A DNA stretch of 64,000 bases from Gammaproteobacteria bacterium. GTDB taxonomy: Bacteria; Pseudomonadota; Gammaproteobacteria; Arenicellales; UBA868. The notes beneath the pieces were generated by a model. The model was given only the letters and a program-made list of their open reading frames with translations, was not told the origin of the DNA and did not search any database. Below are positions 54,471 to 63,788 of this stretch, in pieces (position 1 is the stretch's first letter; each line of letters opens with the position of its first letter). Position numbers and translations under genes: made by a program. Location: contig JAKUQR010000003.1 of assembly GCA_022450155.1 (NCBI GenBank), positions 62,001 through 126,000 of the forward strand, in the 5' to 3' direction.

Positions 54471-56510
54471 ATGGCCTACACAACAGAAGGCATCCGGAAC
54501 CTTGCGCTCGTCGGTCACGCCGGGAGTGGGAAAACTACATTAGCAGAAAGTCTGCTCCTAGATGCTGGCGTCATCAATGAAGCCGGTGTGGTTGAAAAAG
54601 GTTCGACGGTAACTGACTTCGATGAACTTGAACAAAAACACCACCACTCGCTGACAGCTGCAGTGGCATCCTATGATCATGACGGCACGCATATTAACCT
54701 GATCGACACACCCGGATACCCGGATTTTATCGGGCCAACACTAAGTGTTCTTGGTGCCGTGGAGACCATTGCGATAGTTGTGAATGCCCAGAACGGTGTG
54801 GAGAGTTCAACGCGACGCATGATGGAGGCAGTCAAGCAACGCAACTTATGCGCGATGATTGTTGTGAATAGAATTGACGCCGAAGACATCGATCTGGAAG
54901 CGGTTTATGCCCAGATCCAGGAGTCGTTCGGCAGTGAATGTCTGGCGGTTAATTTACCGACTTCGAACGGTAGTGATGTGGTCGATTGTTATTTTGGGAC
55001 TGAGGGGGAGTCAGACATGTTCTCGGTCGAAGATGCACATACTGCAATCGTAGATCAGACCGTAGAGTTGGATGATGATTTGATGACAGCGTACCTCGAC
55101 CAGGGAGAAGTTGCCCCGGAGCAGTTGCATGATCCGTTTGAACAGGCCATGCGCGAACGGCATGTGGTGCCGGTCTGTTTTGTTTCCAGCAGAACAGGCG
55201 CCGGGGTCCGGGCGCTCAACGAGTTTATCTGCAAAATGCTGCCAAACCCCTTGGAAGGCAATGTACCACGATTCGTGAAGGGTAACGGAGATGAAGGAGA
55301 GACTTGTGACGTGGTGCCAGATGGTTCGAAACCGGTGCTCGGCCATGTCTTCAAGATTTCCTTCGACCCGTTTGTAGGACGACAAGCGGTATTCCGTCTC
55401 TATCAAGGCACAATAAAAAAAGATGCGCAGGTGTTTCTGGGGGACAGTCGAAAAGGTCTGAAAATCGGTAACCTGTCCAGCTGTCTGGGCAAGAAACTTT
55501 CCGACTCCGCTGCAGCGATACCGGGCGACATCATGCTGATTTCAAAAGCCGAAGGGTTTGCTTACGATGCTGTGATGCGAGATGCTCATGATGACGAGCA
55601 CATCCAGTTAGAGGCTGCCGCATTGCCAACGCCTATGGTGGGTATTTCGATTGCGCCCAAGAGCCGCGGCGACGAACAGAAAATTGCTGAAGTACTGACA
55701 AAGCTTACCGAATCAGACCCTTGTTTTCGGGTCGAACGTGATCCTGCTGCGAACGAGACCGTGCTCCGTGGTATGGGAGACCTGCACCTGCGGATGGCAG
55801 TGGAACGAATGAGCGACCAATATGCCGTAGAGGTTGTAACCGGGGTGCCTACAATTCCTTACCGGGAGACTATCGGTAAGTCTGCTGAAGGACACTCTCG
55901 GCACAAAAAGCAGACCGGCGGTGCCGGTCAGTTCGGGGAGGTTTATCTTCGGATCGAACCTCTGGCGCGTGGTGAGGGTTTTGACTTTGTGAATAAAATC
56001 GTCGGCGGTGTTATCCCCGCCCAGTTCATTCCAGCGATCGAGAAAGGTGTGCAGAGTGTCCTGCAGGGGGGTGCTGTAGCCGGTTTTCCGATGCAGGATA
56101 TCCGGGTGTCAGTTTACGACGGCAAGCATCACGCGGTGGATTCGAAAGAGGTGGCGTTTGTGGCTGCCGGGCGTAAAGCATTTCTCGAAGCGGTGTCGAA
56201 GGCCGGTCCGGTTGTTCTTGAACCGATCGTGGATCTGGAGGTTACGGTGCCTGCTGATAATATGGGAGATATCACGGGTGATCTGTCTTCGAGACGAGGC
56301 CGGGTCAGCAGTACAGATTCGATGCCTGGCGGCATGATCAGCATCATCGGTCGAGTGCCGCTTGCAGAGATGGATCACTACCAGTCGAGGCTTAAATCAA
56401 TGACCGGCGGTGAGGGCAGCTACACAATGGAGTTTTCGGCCTATGACCCCGCACCAGGAGATGTACAGAAAAAGCTCTCAGGAGCCTTCGAGCACCCGGA
56501 AGAGGATTGA
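54471..56510 (+). CDS. Elongation factor G-like GTPase (EF-G paralogue)
   Basis: A 679-residue translational GTPase with the five-domain EF-G layout. P-loop GHAGSGKTT at 15-23, DTPGYPDF near 78, and VVNRID (NKxD variant) near 126 are visible. The switch I region reads EQKHHHSLTAAV instead of the RERGITI of canonical EF-G. It also stands alone, not in the str operon with rpsL, rpsG and tuf. It is therefore a paralogue of the EF-G-like group, whose role is not settled. GGAG is well placed before the ATG. Confidence 0.88.
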   Translation: MAYTTEGIRNLALVGHAGSGKTTLAESLLLDAGVINEAGVVEKGSTVTDFDELEQKHHHSLTAAVASYDHDGTHINLIDTPGYPDFIGPTLSVLGAVETIAIVVNAQNGVESSTRRMMEAVKQRNLCAMIVVNRIDAEDIDLEAVYAQIQESFGSECLAVNLPTSNGSDVVDCYFGTEGESDMFSVEDAHTAIVDQTVELDDDLMTAYLDQGEVAPEQLHDPFEQAMRERHVVPVCFVSSRTGAGVRALNEFICKMLPNPLEGNVPRFVKGNGDEGETCDVVPDGSKPVLGHVFKISFDPFVGRQAVFRLYQGTIKKDAQVFLGDSRKGLKIGNLSSCLGKKLSDSAAAIPGDIMLISKAEGFAYDAVMRDAHDDEHIQLEAAALPTPMVGISIAPKSRGDEQKIAEVLTKLTESDPCFRVERDPAANETVLRGMGDLHLRMAVERMSDQYAVEVVTGVPTIPYRETIGKSAEGHSRHKKQTGGAGQFGEVYLRIEPLARGEGFDFVNKIVGGVIPAQFIPAIEKGVQSVLQGGAVAGFPMQDIRVSVYDGKHHAVDSKEVAFVAAGRKAFLEAVSKAGPVVLEPIVDLEVTVPADNMGDITGDLSSRRGRVSSTDSMPGGMISIIGRVPLAEMDHYQSRLKSMTGGEGSYTMEFSAYDPAPGDVQKKLSGAFEHPEED

Positions 56511-56625
56511 CCGGGTAACAGCCCGGCAGGATGTTCAATCTGAATAAGTTGCTGGGCTGGTAGTTAAAGCAATATACAGTCCCAGACTGACTCGTCAGAG
56601 GCGACCGCCGATGTTCTCGGGGCAG

Positions 56626-56634
56626 TGCTATACT
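56626..56634 (+). promoter_or_regulatory. Extended -10 promoter element before DAHP synthase gene
   Basis: TG, one base, then TATACT at 56629-56634 is an extended -10 match without a clear -35. Transcription from about 56641 makes the in-frame start at 56625 impossible and favours the ATGs at 56667 or 56691. Confidence 0.45.
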
Positions 56635-56690
56635 TGCGCGCGCCAAAATGCCAGAAATCGCCATCCATGATTAATGGCTCTACTGATGTC

Positions 56691-57791
56691 ATGACGCAAA
56701 CAGAACAATACAAACCGTCCATCAGTGATGATCTCGGTGTTACAGACAATCTACGGATCTCCGGTATACAGGATGTAGCCGATCCGAAAACTGTCATTGA
56801 AGAGCATCCAGTACCCCCTTCAGTTGCGCAACTCGTAACGCGCACGCGTGCTGAGGTTCACGCGATTCTCCATGGCCAGGACGACCGTGTGGTCGTAATT
56901 GTCGGACCCTGCTCGATTCATGATCCTGTTGCGGCACTGGACTACGGGGCCCGCCTAGCAGTGTTACGGCAGAATTATTCCAATGACCTGTTGATTATTA
57001 TGCGGGTTTATTTTGAAAAGCCCCGGACCACTGTCGGCTGGAAAGGGTTGATTAATGATCCAGATCTCGATGGCTCATTTAATATCAATAAAGGTCTGAG
57101 GCTCGCCCGTAAATTGTTGCTGGATCTTAACCTGGCCGGTGTGCCTGCTGGAACGGAATACCTGGATCTGCTGACACCGCAATATATTGCCGATCTGATC
57201 AGTTGGGGTGCTATTGGTGCCCGAACGACGGAAAGTCAGCTACACCGGGAGCTGGCATCCGGATTGTCTTGTCCTGTTGGATTCAAGAACGGCACTGATG
57301 GAAATCTCAAGATCGCAATCGATGCCGTAGGCGCTGCAGCACACCCCCATCATTTCCTGACCGTAACCAAGGCTGGCTATTTGGGAATCTTTGAGACCAG
57401 TGGTAATGAGGATGGCCATGTGATTCTCCGGGGTGGTCAATCACCGAACTACGATAGCGAGAGCATCAACGCGGCTGCTCAAATGCTGGAATCGGCCGGT
57501 CGTTCGCCAATATTGATGGTTGATTTCAGTCATGCGAACAGCGGAAAACAGCATCGTGGACAGATTGCTGTTGGCGCTAACGTTTCGAGTCAGTTGGCCG
57601 GGGGTGAAAATAGGGTAGTCGGTGTTATGATCGAAAGTCATATCGTCGAGGGCCGGCAAGATGTTGTGACGGGTGGTAATCTCGTGTATGGCCAAAGCAT
57701 TACCGATGCCTGCCTCGGCTGGGATGATACGGTTCAGGTGATTGAACAGTTGGCCGCAGCAGTTGATACTCGCCGGAGTTTGTCGCGCTAA
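56691..57791 (+). CDS. 3-deoxy-7-phosphoheptulonate synthase, class I (DAHP synthase)
   Basis: About 366 residues from the ATG at 56691; the ATG at 56667 would give 374. Neither has a clear ribosome site. Class I landmarks include VVIVGPCSIHDP, YFEKPRTTVGWKGLINDP and GIFETSGNEDGHVILRGG. It makes the first intermediate of aromatic amino-acid synthesis from erythrose 4-phosphate and phosphoenolpyruvate. Which feedback type (Phe, Tyr, Trp) it belongs to cannot be said from sequence alone. Confidence 0.92.
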   Translation: MTQTEQYKPSISDDLGVTDNLRISGIQDVADPKTVIEEHPVPPSVAQLVTRTRAEVHAILHGQDDRVVVIVGPCSIHDPVAALDYGARLAVLRQNYSNDLLIIMRVYFEKPRTTVGWKGLINDPDLDGSFNINKGLRLARKLLLDLNLAGVPAGTEYLDLLTPQYIADLISWGAIGARTTESQLHRELASGLSCPVGFKNGTDGNLKIAIDAVGAAAHPHHFLTVTKAGYLGIFETSGNEDGHVILRGGQSPNYDSESINAAAQMLESAGRSPILMVDFSHANSGKQHRGQIAVGANVSSQLAGGENRVVGVMIESHIVEGRQDVVTGGNLVYGQSITDACLGWDDTVQVIEQLAAAVDTRRSLSR

Positions 57792-57992
57792 GATTATCAA
57801 CTGACTGGTCCACAACCTGTGAGACTGGTGGGCACGAATCTACTATCCGCCCGCTTTATGATCTGATCAGTAAATTTTGCTTTTAGTGTGGGCTTTCGGT
57901 GTTACGCTTGTCTTAAGGCCCCAATCGCATCTGTTACCCGAATGACTCTGAGAAATCCGGCTGTGCTTTTGCTACTGTTGTTGAATTGAGCC

Positions 57993-59186
57993 ATGATTAA
58001 GCCCCATGGTGCCACCGAACTCAAACCACTTTATGTCGCCTGCGCCGAGCAGCGTCGCTCACTTGAAAGTGAAGCTCAGCGTCTGCCATCACTGAAGATC
58101 AGTTCGGCGTCAGCAGCAAATGCTGTCATGCTGGGTGCAGGATATTTCACGCCTCTGTCTGGATTTATGGACCAGCGCGATATGGCCAGTGTCGCTGCGA
58201 CGATGCACACGGCTGATGGGCTATTCTGGCCCGTCCCAGTAGTCAACTTGGTTCAGCAGTGCAGCTATCGGACCGGCGACCGCATCGCATTGAGGGATCC
58301 TAACATTGAGGGCAATCCGGTTCTGGCTGTGCAGGACGTCGCTTCTGTTGAGGAACTTTCAGACAAAGATCTTGAGTCGGCCATTCAATCAATCTATGGC
58401 ACTCTCGACAGGAATCATCCTGGCGTGAATGTGTTTTCCACCCAGGGCAGGGTGCTGGTCTCTGGACCGATCACCGTCCTGAATTACAGTTATTTTGCTC
58501 AGGTCTATCCAGCGACTTTTCGTACTGCAGAGCAGATCCGGGCCGATATCAGTGACCGCGGATGGAGTCAGGTGGTCGCGTTCCAGACTCGTAACCCGAT
58601 GCACCGCGCCCACGAGGAGTTATGCAAGATGGCGCAGGCCGCGGTCGGTGCCGATGGAATTCTGATTCACATGCTCCTGGGGCAACTCAAGCCTGGCGAC
58701 ATACCGGCAGATGTGCGGGACGCCGCAATCCGGACGATGGTTGAACTGTATTTCCCAACCAACAGCGTGATAGTCGCTGGCTATGGGTTTGACATGCTGT
58801 ATGCAGGGCCGCGGGAAGCGGTACTACACGCTGTTTTTCGCCAAAATACAGGATGTACACATCTCATAGTCGGTCGTGATCACGCGGGTGTTGCTGATTA
58901 CTATGGCGCGTTCGATGCGCAGACAATTTTCCACGATCAGGTTCCTGACGGCGCCCTGGACATTCAGATATTCGAGGCGGACCATACCGCGTATTCGAGG
59001 AAGCTCGACCGGGTGGTCATGATGCGAGACGTACCTGATCATGAGCCGGAAGATTTCGTGCTGCTGTCCGGGACCCGGGTTCGAGAAATGCTGTCGGCAG
59101 GTGAAGCACTGCCACCCGAATTTGCCCGGCCTGAAGTCGCCCAGATTCTGATGCAGCACTACCAGGAACAGCAGGCAGGCCGTTAA
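57993..59186 (+). CDS. sat: Sulfate adenylyltransferase (ATP sulfurylase), Sat type
   Basis: A 397-residue single-chain ATP sulfurylase, not the CysD/CysN type usual in gammaproteobacteria. The QTRNPMHRAHE motif (about 197-207) binds sulfate and ATP, and GRDHAGVADYYG (about 293) follows. It may make APS in assimilation, or run in reverse in sulfur oxidisers, releasing sulfate and ATP from APS. No apr or dsr genes are in the window. Given the sulfonate-type genes at 23-38 kb, disposal of sulfite is conceivable. The 201 bases upstream hold no gene. Confidence 0.92.
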   Translation: MIKPHGATELKPLYVACAEQRRSLESEAQRLPSLKISSASAANAVMLGAGYFTPLSGFMDQRDMASVAATMHTADGLFWPVPVVNLVQQCSYRTGDRIALRDPNIEGNPVLAVQDVASVEELSDKDLESAIQSIYGTLDRNHPGVNVFSTQGRVLVSGPITVLNYSYFAQVYPATFRTAEQIRADISDRGWSQVVAFQTRNPMHRAHEELCKMAQAAVGADGILIHMLLGQLKPGDIPADVRDAAIRTMVELYFPTNSVIVAGYGFDMLYAGPREAVLHAVFRQNTGCTHLIVGRDHAGVADYYGAFDAQTIFHDQVPDGALDIQIFEADHTAYSRKLDRVVMMRDVPDHEPEDFVLLSGTRVREMLSAGEALPPEFARPEVAQILMQHYQEQQAGR

Positions 59187-59224
59187 ACGGATCGATTCAG
59201 GTTTCTAGCGCTAATGGGAAACTG

Positions 59225-59491
59225 TTAAAGCCCCTCGATCTGGTCAACCGCAATACTCTCCTCTTCAAGCATCACTGGAATTCCGTCATCAATTCGGTAG
59301 ATCCGTAGTTTGTTTTTGGTGATCAGGCCCTCACTGAGGGGTGTTTCAACAACGGTGTCGTTGGCCTGCGTGACGTGTCCCGCGGCAATTGCAGCATTGA
59401 CCGCAGCGAGTTTCTCCTCACTGAGCGGGAACACCGGTTGTTTACTGACCGGGCAGCACAGAATCTCCAGAAGTTTGGGATCGATCGGCAT
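59225..59491 (-). CDS. Trm112/YcaR-like small protein (UPF0434)
   Basis: An 88-residue protein. LLEILCCPVSKQPVF at the N-terminus and YRIDDGIPVMLEEES at the C-terminus match the Trm112/YcaR family. The family second half normally has 60 or so residues in total; here about 25 extra residues separate the halves. In eukaryotes Trm112 is a methyltransferase partner; the bacterial role is uncertain. Confidence 0.82.
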   Translation of the reverse strand: MPIDPKLLEILCCPVSKQPVFPLSEEKLAAVNAAIAAGHVTQANDTVVETPLSEGLITKNKLRIYRIDDGIPVMLEEESIAVDQIEGL

Positions 59492-59619
59492 GGATGGTAA
59501 TGTTGGTCGTTTCGATTGTGACAGGTACGCAGAGTTCTCTGAGTATACTGTTGCACCTGTGTAAGCGCATCTCTAGGCACGGCAAATGTTGGTGAACACT
59601 ACTCGGTAGGTGGTGCTCT

Positions 59620-60744
59620 ATGAGTACAAATTCCAAGAATGTAGTGCTGATCGCGATCTGTGGTAATGCAGTGCTGACTATCCTGAAGTTCACGGTCGCC
59701 GTTCCGACGCATTCGGCAGCGATGATGAATGAGGCGATCCATAGTCTGATGGACACGCTTAACCAGTTATTTCTGCTGATGGGACTGAAAAGCGGTAGCA
59801 GGCCGGCCGACCGTCGGTACGCTTTCGGTCATGGCCAGAAGAAATATCTGTGGAACTTGTGGAGCGCGATTGGTCTTTTCTCAATCGGCTGTGGGCTGGG
59901 GCTTTCACATGCCTGGCATGCCTGGCAGGAGAGCCATAACATCGCCGAACAGGTTGCTGTTGAACCGACTCTATTCGGATCGATCGATCCTCTGGCATTG
60001 GCGATGAGTGTCTTGCTGATTGCGCTCTTGGTTGAGTCCTGGGTATTACGTGTGGCCTGGCGTGAATTCGCGCAGCGCGCTCGGATGAACGGTCATCAGA
60101 ATGCGCTGTCCTACCTCAGCCAATCAGATGATCCAACATTGGTCGCCGTTCTGCTTGAGGATGCGGTTGCGGTCATTGGTGTATTACTTGCTGCAATTGG
60201 CATTGCGCTAACGCACGCAACCGGTATTGCGCTCTGGGATATCGGGTTCTCGGTGGTGATTGCGGTGATGCTGGGTATCACTGCAGCATTTCTAGGCATG
60301 ATCAATATGCGGTTTCTTACCGATGTTCGGGATCAGGAAGCCGAGGAAACCTTTAGGTTGATTGCCGACGCCCACAAAGATATTGAGCGTTATCATGACC
60401 TGCGCAGTATTGTCATTGATGACCGCAATACAGTTCTCGTGGCCGAAATTGAACTGAAAGAGGAGAGTATCGTATCTACTCTGCGGGAGAGGATGACACA
60501 GCATCGTGCTGACAGTAGCGTTGGGGTAACCGATCTGGACAATGGTGAGCCTGGGCGGGTAGAGTTTCTGTCTGACCGAGTGCTGGTTCAGGCCACACTT
60601 GAACGTACCGAACAAATCATAGACGAGCTAGAATTGCGTCTGCGTGAACGATGCCCCGTGTATCGCATGTTACGATTGAAGTTGAAGGTATTGTTGCAAA
60701 CCACCCAGTGGACGAGTCAGATGGGCAATACCGTGGTGGTGTAG
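59620..60744 (+). CDS. Cation diffusion facilitator family transporter
   Basis: A 374-residue inner-membrane protein with about six helices. The metal site of the second helix is in MMNEAIHSLMDTLNQLFLL (His and Asp four apart), after a helix starting at VVLIAICGNAVLTILKF. The cytoplasmic C-terminal domain follows a DVRDQEAEETFR stretch. It probably exports zinc, manganese or iron. The metal cannot be determined here. Confidence 0.87.
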   Translation: MSTNSKNVVLIAICGNAVLTILKFTVAVPTHSAAMMNEAIHSLMDTLNQLFLLMGLKSGSRPADRRYAFGHGQKKYLWNLWSAIGLFSIGCGLGLSHAWHAWQESHNIAEQVAVEPTLFGSIDPLALAMSVLLIALLVESWVLRVAWREFAQRARMNGHQNALSYLSQSDDPTLVAVLLEDAVAVIGVLLAAIGIALTHATGIALWDIGFSVVIAVMLGITAAFLGMINMRFLTDVRDQEAEETFRLIADAHKDIERYHDLRSIVIDDRNTVLVAEIELKEESIVSTLRERMTQHRADSSVGVTDLDNGEPGRVEFLSDRVLVQATLERTEQIIDELELRLRERCPVYRMLRLKLKVLLQTTQWTSQMGNTVVV

Positions 60745-60783
60745 ACACGCTTGAAAAATGATGAAACGTTTACGGATGCTGGT

Positions 60784-61476
60784 ATGAATAAATTGGTTAC
60801 AGGTTGTGTAATAGCTGTCGGGCTGATGATTCCGACATCGTCGATAGTTGCGCAGGCTATGCTCGACTCTGATGAGCAGAAATACAGTTATGCGCTGGGC
60901 TATCAGATCGGCTCTCAAATACAAAGGCAACTGGATTCAGAGGGCGTTAAACTGGATGCTGATGCCTTTGCCCGTGGAATTGCGGACGTGCTCTCGGGAC
61001 GAGCACTTGCGCTCAGTCAAGAAGAGATCATGCTTGCGATCGAAACCAAAGGGCAGCTGGAGGCGCAAAAGATGAAAGAAGTTGGGGACTCGAACAAATC
61101 AAGCGGTGAGGCATTTCGAGCAGAATACGGCAAACAGGCGGCTGTCTTGCGCACCGACAGCGGTATTTTATACCGGGTTCTGACAGCCGGTTCTGGCGCA
61201 AAACCTGGTCCAGATGACACCGTGGTTGTGCACTATAGGGGCACCCTACCGGATGGTCAGGAATTTGATAGTTCCTACAAGCGCGGCCAGCCGGCGACCT
61301 TCAGTCTAGGCGGCATCATAGCAGGATGGAAAGAGGTACTTCAGTTAATGCCAGAAGGGGCGAAATGGGAGGTTGTGATTCCGCCGGAACTGGGCTACGG
61401 CAACGTCGGTGCCAGTGGCCTGATCGGCGCAAATCAGACCCTGGTCTTCGAAATAGAACTGATTGAAGTTAAGTAG
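60784..61476 (+). CDS. FKBP-type peptidyl-prolyl isomerase, periplasmic (Mip/FkpA-like)
   Basis: About 230 residues from the ATG at 60784; the upstream ATG at 60751 would place charged residues before a signal peptide. Residues 1-24 form a Sec signal ending at VAQA. The N-terminal dimerisation part (KYSYALGYQIGSQI) is followed by the FKBP domain with VVVHYRGTLPDGQEFDSSY, and the C-terminal strand TLVFEIELIEV. It assists folding of exported proteins. Confidence 0.9.
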   Translation: MNKLVTGCVIAVGLMIPTSSIVAQAMLDSDEQKYSYALGYQIGSQIQRQLDSEGVKLDADAFARGIADVLSGRALALSQEEIMLAIETKGQLEAQKMKEVGDSNKSSGEAFRAEYGKQAAVLRTDSGILYRVLTAGSGAKPGPDDTVVVHYRGTLPDGQEFDSSYKRGQPATFSLGGIIAGWKEVLQLMPEGAKWEVVIPPELGYGNVGASGLIGANQTLVFEIELIEVK

Positions 61477-61548
61477 CCCTTCCGGCTGTGTGATCAAGGC
61501 ACTGCTGTCGTTTGGCTGTGGCGATCTATTTGTTCTCCACAATGCGCT

Positions 61549-62655
61549 TCAGTCGACTGCCGGGAGGATATTGATCACTTCCCGGGCCACAGCGCGGGTG
61601 CCCTGATTGCCACCGAGTTCTAGTGGACGCAGACGACCGGATGAGAAGCCTGTGTAAACAGCAGTTTCAATCATCTCGGCTGCGCAATCTAGTTGATCTT
61701 GTCCCGATTTCTCGGCCAGGTATCCCAGCAACAGTGAACCGCTGAGAATGCAGGCCAAAGGGTTTGCGGCATCTCGCCCCATGATGTCTGGTGCGCTGCC
61801 GTGGGCGGGTTGAAACAATCCGTGGTGATCTCCAATCTCAGCACAGGCTGCCATGCCCATGCCCCCGACAAGACCACCAGCGAGATCAGACAGTATGTCG
61901 CCATACATATTTTCCATCACCATGACATCGAATGACCAGGGTTTGCGGATAAGGTCCAGAGCCTGGGTATCGATGTAATTGTGATCGGCAAAAATGTCGG
62001 GGTATTCCTCGGCTCGTTCGTCGAAGATTTTTCGGAAAAATGCCATGGACCTAAACACATTGGCCTTATCGACACAGGTCACCCGGCCGGGCCTGCCGCG
62101 ATTTTTTCGCTGCCTTGCCAGTCGAAATGCGAAATCGTGAAGTTTTTCGGTGGTGTTTCTCGTGATGCGCAGTGTCTCACGTACCTCATTTTCATTGGCG
62201 ATTTGTGTTCGCCCATGTACGGCAGCCGAATAGAAAAGACCTTCGGTCGATTCCCGTACGATCACCAGATCGATAGTCGAGGCGCGGGGATCTGCCAGGG
62301 GCAGGGGTGAATTCGGATAGGCTCGGGCCGGTCTCACACCAGCGTAGAGTTGTAGCTGTTCCCGCAGGCGCAGATGGGGAGCTATCTCTGTGCCATCGCG
62401 ATATCGGATCTCTGGCAATCCAATGGCACCCAATAAAATAGCGTCGGCCTGTTCAGCGGCTTGTTCAGATCCGTGTTCAATGTCTCTGCCAGACTCTCTG
62501 AAGTAAGCCGCACCGGCATGGTAGCTGTTAAAGTCTAAGCAAAAGCCGCCAATGCGTTTTTGCACGGCCTCAAGGACAGCGATCGTCGCATCCGTTACAT
62601 CGGGGCCTATTCCATCTCCCCTGAACACGGCCACCTGATAGGTTGACTGACTCAT
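61549..62655 (-). CDS. Isocitrate/isopropylmalate dehydrogenase family enzyme
   Basis: A 368-residue decarboxylating dehydrogenase. GDGIGPDVTDATI is N-terminal. The substrate Arg and Tyr region reads VIVRESTEGLFYSAAVHG, and DVMVMENMYGDILSDLAGGLVGGMG holds the metal Asp residues. GSAPDIMG follows. The SxxR-type and RESTEGLF loops resemble the tartrate/3-isopropylmalate-like branch rather than classical leuB. No leuA, leuC or leuD genes are near, so leucine synthesis is not implied. Substrate uncertain. Confidence 0.82.
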   Translation of the reverse strand: MSQSTYQVAVFRGDGIGPDVTDATIAVLEAVQKRIGGFCLDFNSYHAGAAYFRESGRDIEHGSEQAAEQADAILLGAIGLPEIRYRDGTEIAPHLRLREQLQLYAGVRPARAYPNSPLPLADPRASTIDLVIVRESTEGLFYSAAVHGRTQIANENEVRETLRITRNTTEKLHDFAFRLARQRKNRGRPGRVTCVDKANVFRSMAFFRKIFDERAEEYPDIFADHNYIDTQALDLIRKPWSFDVMVMENMYGDILSDLAGGLVGGMGMAACAEIGDHHGLFQPAHGSAPDIMGRDAANPLACILSGSLLLGYLAEKSGQDQLDCAAEMIETAVYTGFSSGRLRPLELGGNQGTRAVAREVINILPAVD

Positions 62656-62719
62656 GTCGTGGCCGAAGGGAGAGTATCGTGGATACGCTTGCGCCGCTGG
62701 GTGAAGGCCGACCGGATCA

Positions 62720-63565
62720 TTACGGTGCTAAATTCATAATTGTAATGCCGACCACAACCGTTACGGCCGCGCACACCCTGTGCAACATATGCCGTTCCTT
62801 GAGCATGAGTCCCCCAATCAGTACAGCAATGATTACGCTTGTTTCCCGTAGGGCAGAGATCATGGCCATGGTGTTGGTACTCATTGCGTAGATAACCAGA
62901 CCATAGGCCAGGGCTGCAACCATACCGCTTGTCCATAGCCCGCGCCAGTGCGTAAGGTAATAATCCTTGAATGTATGCCGACGAATCAGTGAGACGAAGG
63001 TGCCGAATGTGGCAGCCTCAAGAACAAACAGCCAGATGATGTAGCCCAGCTTTGACTGGGCCTCCCTTACACCTAGCCCATCGGCTAGCGTATATCCGCT
63101 AATCCAGATTGCAGTGCCTAGCGCGAACAGCACGGGCTTCAGATTGCCACGCCAGGGCAGACCGTTCTCGAAACTGAGGCTGATAATTCCGACGCAGGCA
63201 AGCGCAATGCCAGCCAGAACCGCCAGCGATAAAGTTTCTCCGGCAAGAAGCACCCCAAATCCGGCGATCAACAGTGGGGCGCTACCCCGCGCAAGTGGAT
63301 AAACCAGGCCGAGGTCTCCAACACGATAACCGCTGATCAAAAAGCCGTAGTAACCCCAGTGCAGAACCAGCGAAAGCCCAAGATACGGCCACGCTGCTGG
63401 GCTGGGAATCGGGACAAATGGCAGCAGGCACAGGCAGATAATCCCGGAACATCCATGCATCAGAGCGAGGCTGAGTAACTTGTCATCACCAGCCTTAATA
63501 AAGGCGTTCCAGGCGGCATGTAGAAATGCAGCCGCCAGCACGAGAATGATTGTTGAGAGCGTCAA
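62720..63565 (-). CDS. EamA/DMT-family transporter
   Basis: A 281-residue membrane protein with about ten helices. The start AAAFLHAAWNAFIKAG and the loop YPLARGSAPLLIAGFGVLL, which is a family landmark, are intact. It is 64 bases upstream of the dehydrogenase gene on the same strand and may share its transcript. Substrate unknown. The 223 bases to its right, before the phosphoglycerate dehydrogenase start, show no gene. Confidence 0.82.
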   Translation of the reverse strand: MTLSTIILVLAAAFLHAAWNAFIKAGDDKLLSLALMHGCSGIICLCLLPFVPIPSPAAWPYLGLSLVLHWGYYGFLISGYRVGDLGLVYPLARGSAPLLIAGFGVLLAGETLSLAVLAGIALACVGIISLSFENGLPWRGNLKPVLFALGTAIWISGYTLADGLGVREAQSKLGYIIWLFVLEAATFGTFVSLIRRHTFKDYYLTHWRGLWTSGMVAALAYGLVIYAMSTNTMAMISALRETSVIIAVLIGGLMLKERHMLHRVCAAVTVVVGITIMNLAP

Positions 63566-63788
63566 GATGTCGGACCGGAGATCTGTTGCGCCCGCCGACC
63601 GTACGAATAGTCGTAGATTAGCGGGGACCCATGATTTATCCTAAAGCGACTCTCGGCAGTCCGGTAACGCAACTCCCCGGTGCCTAGACTTTCCTTTGCC
63701 CCGGTGCTCATTGAAAATCCCCGACAACGCTGTGATCCGCACCGCATAGATTGCGGCCTCACGTATCCTGATCACGAGACTATGACTG

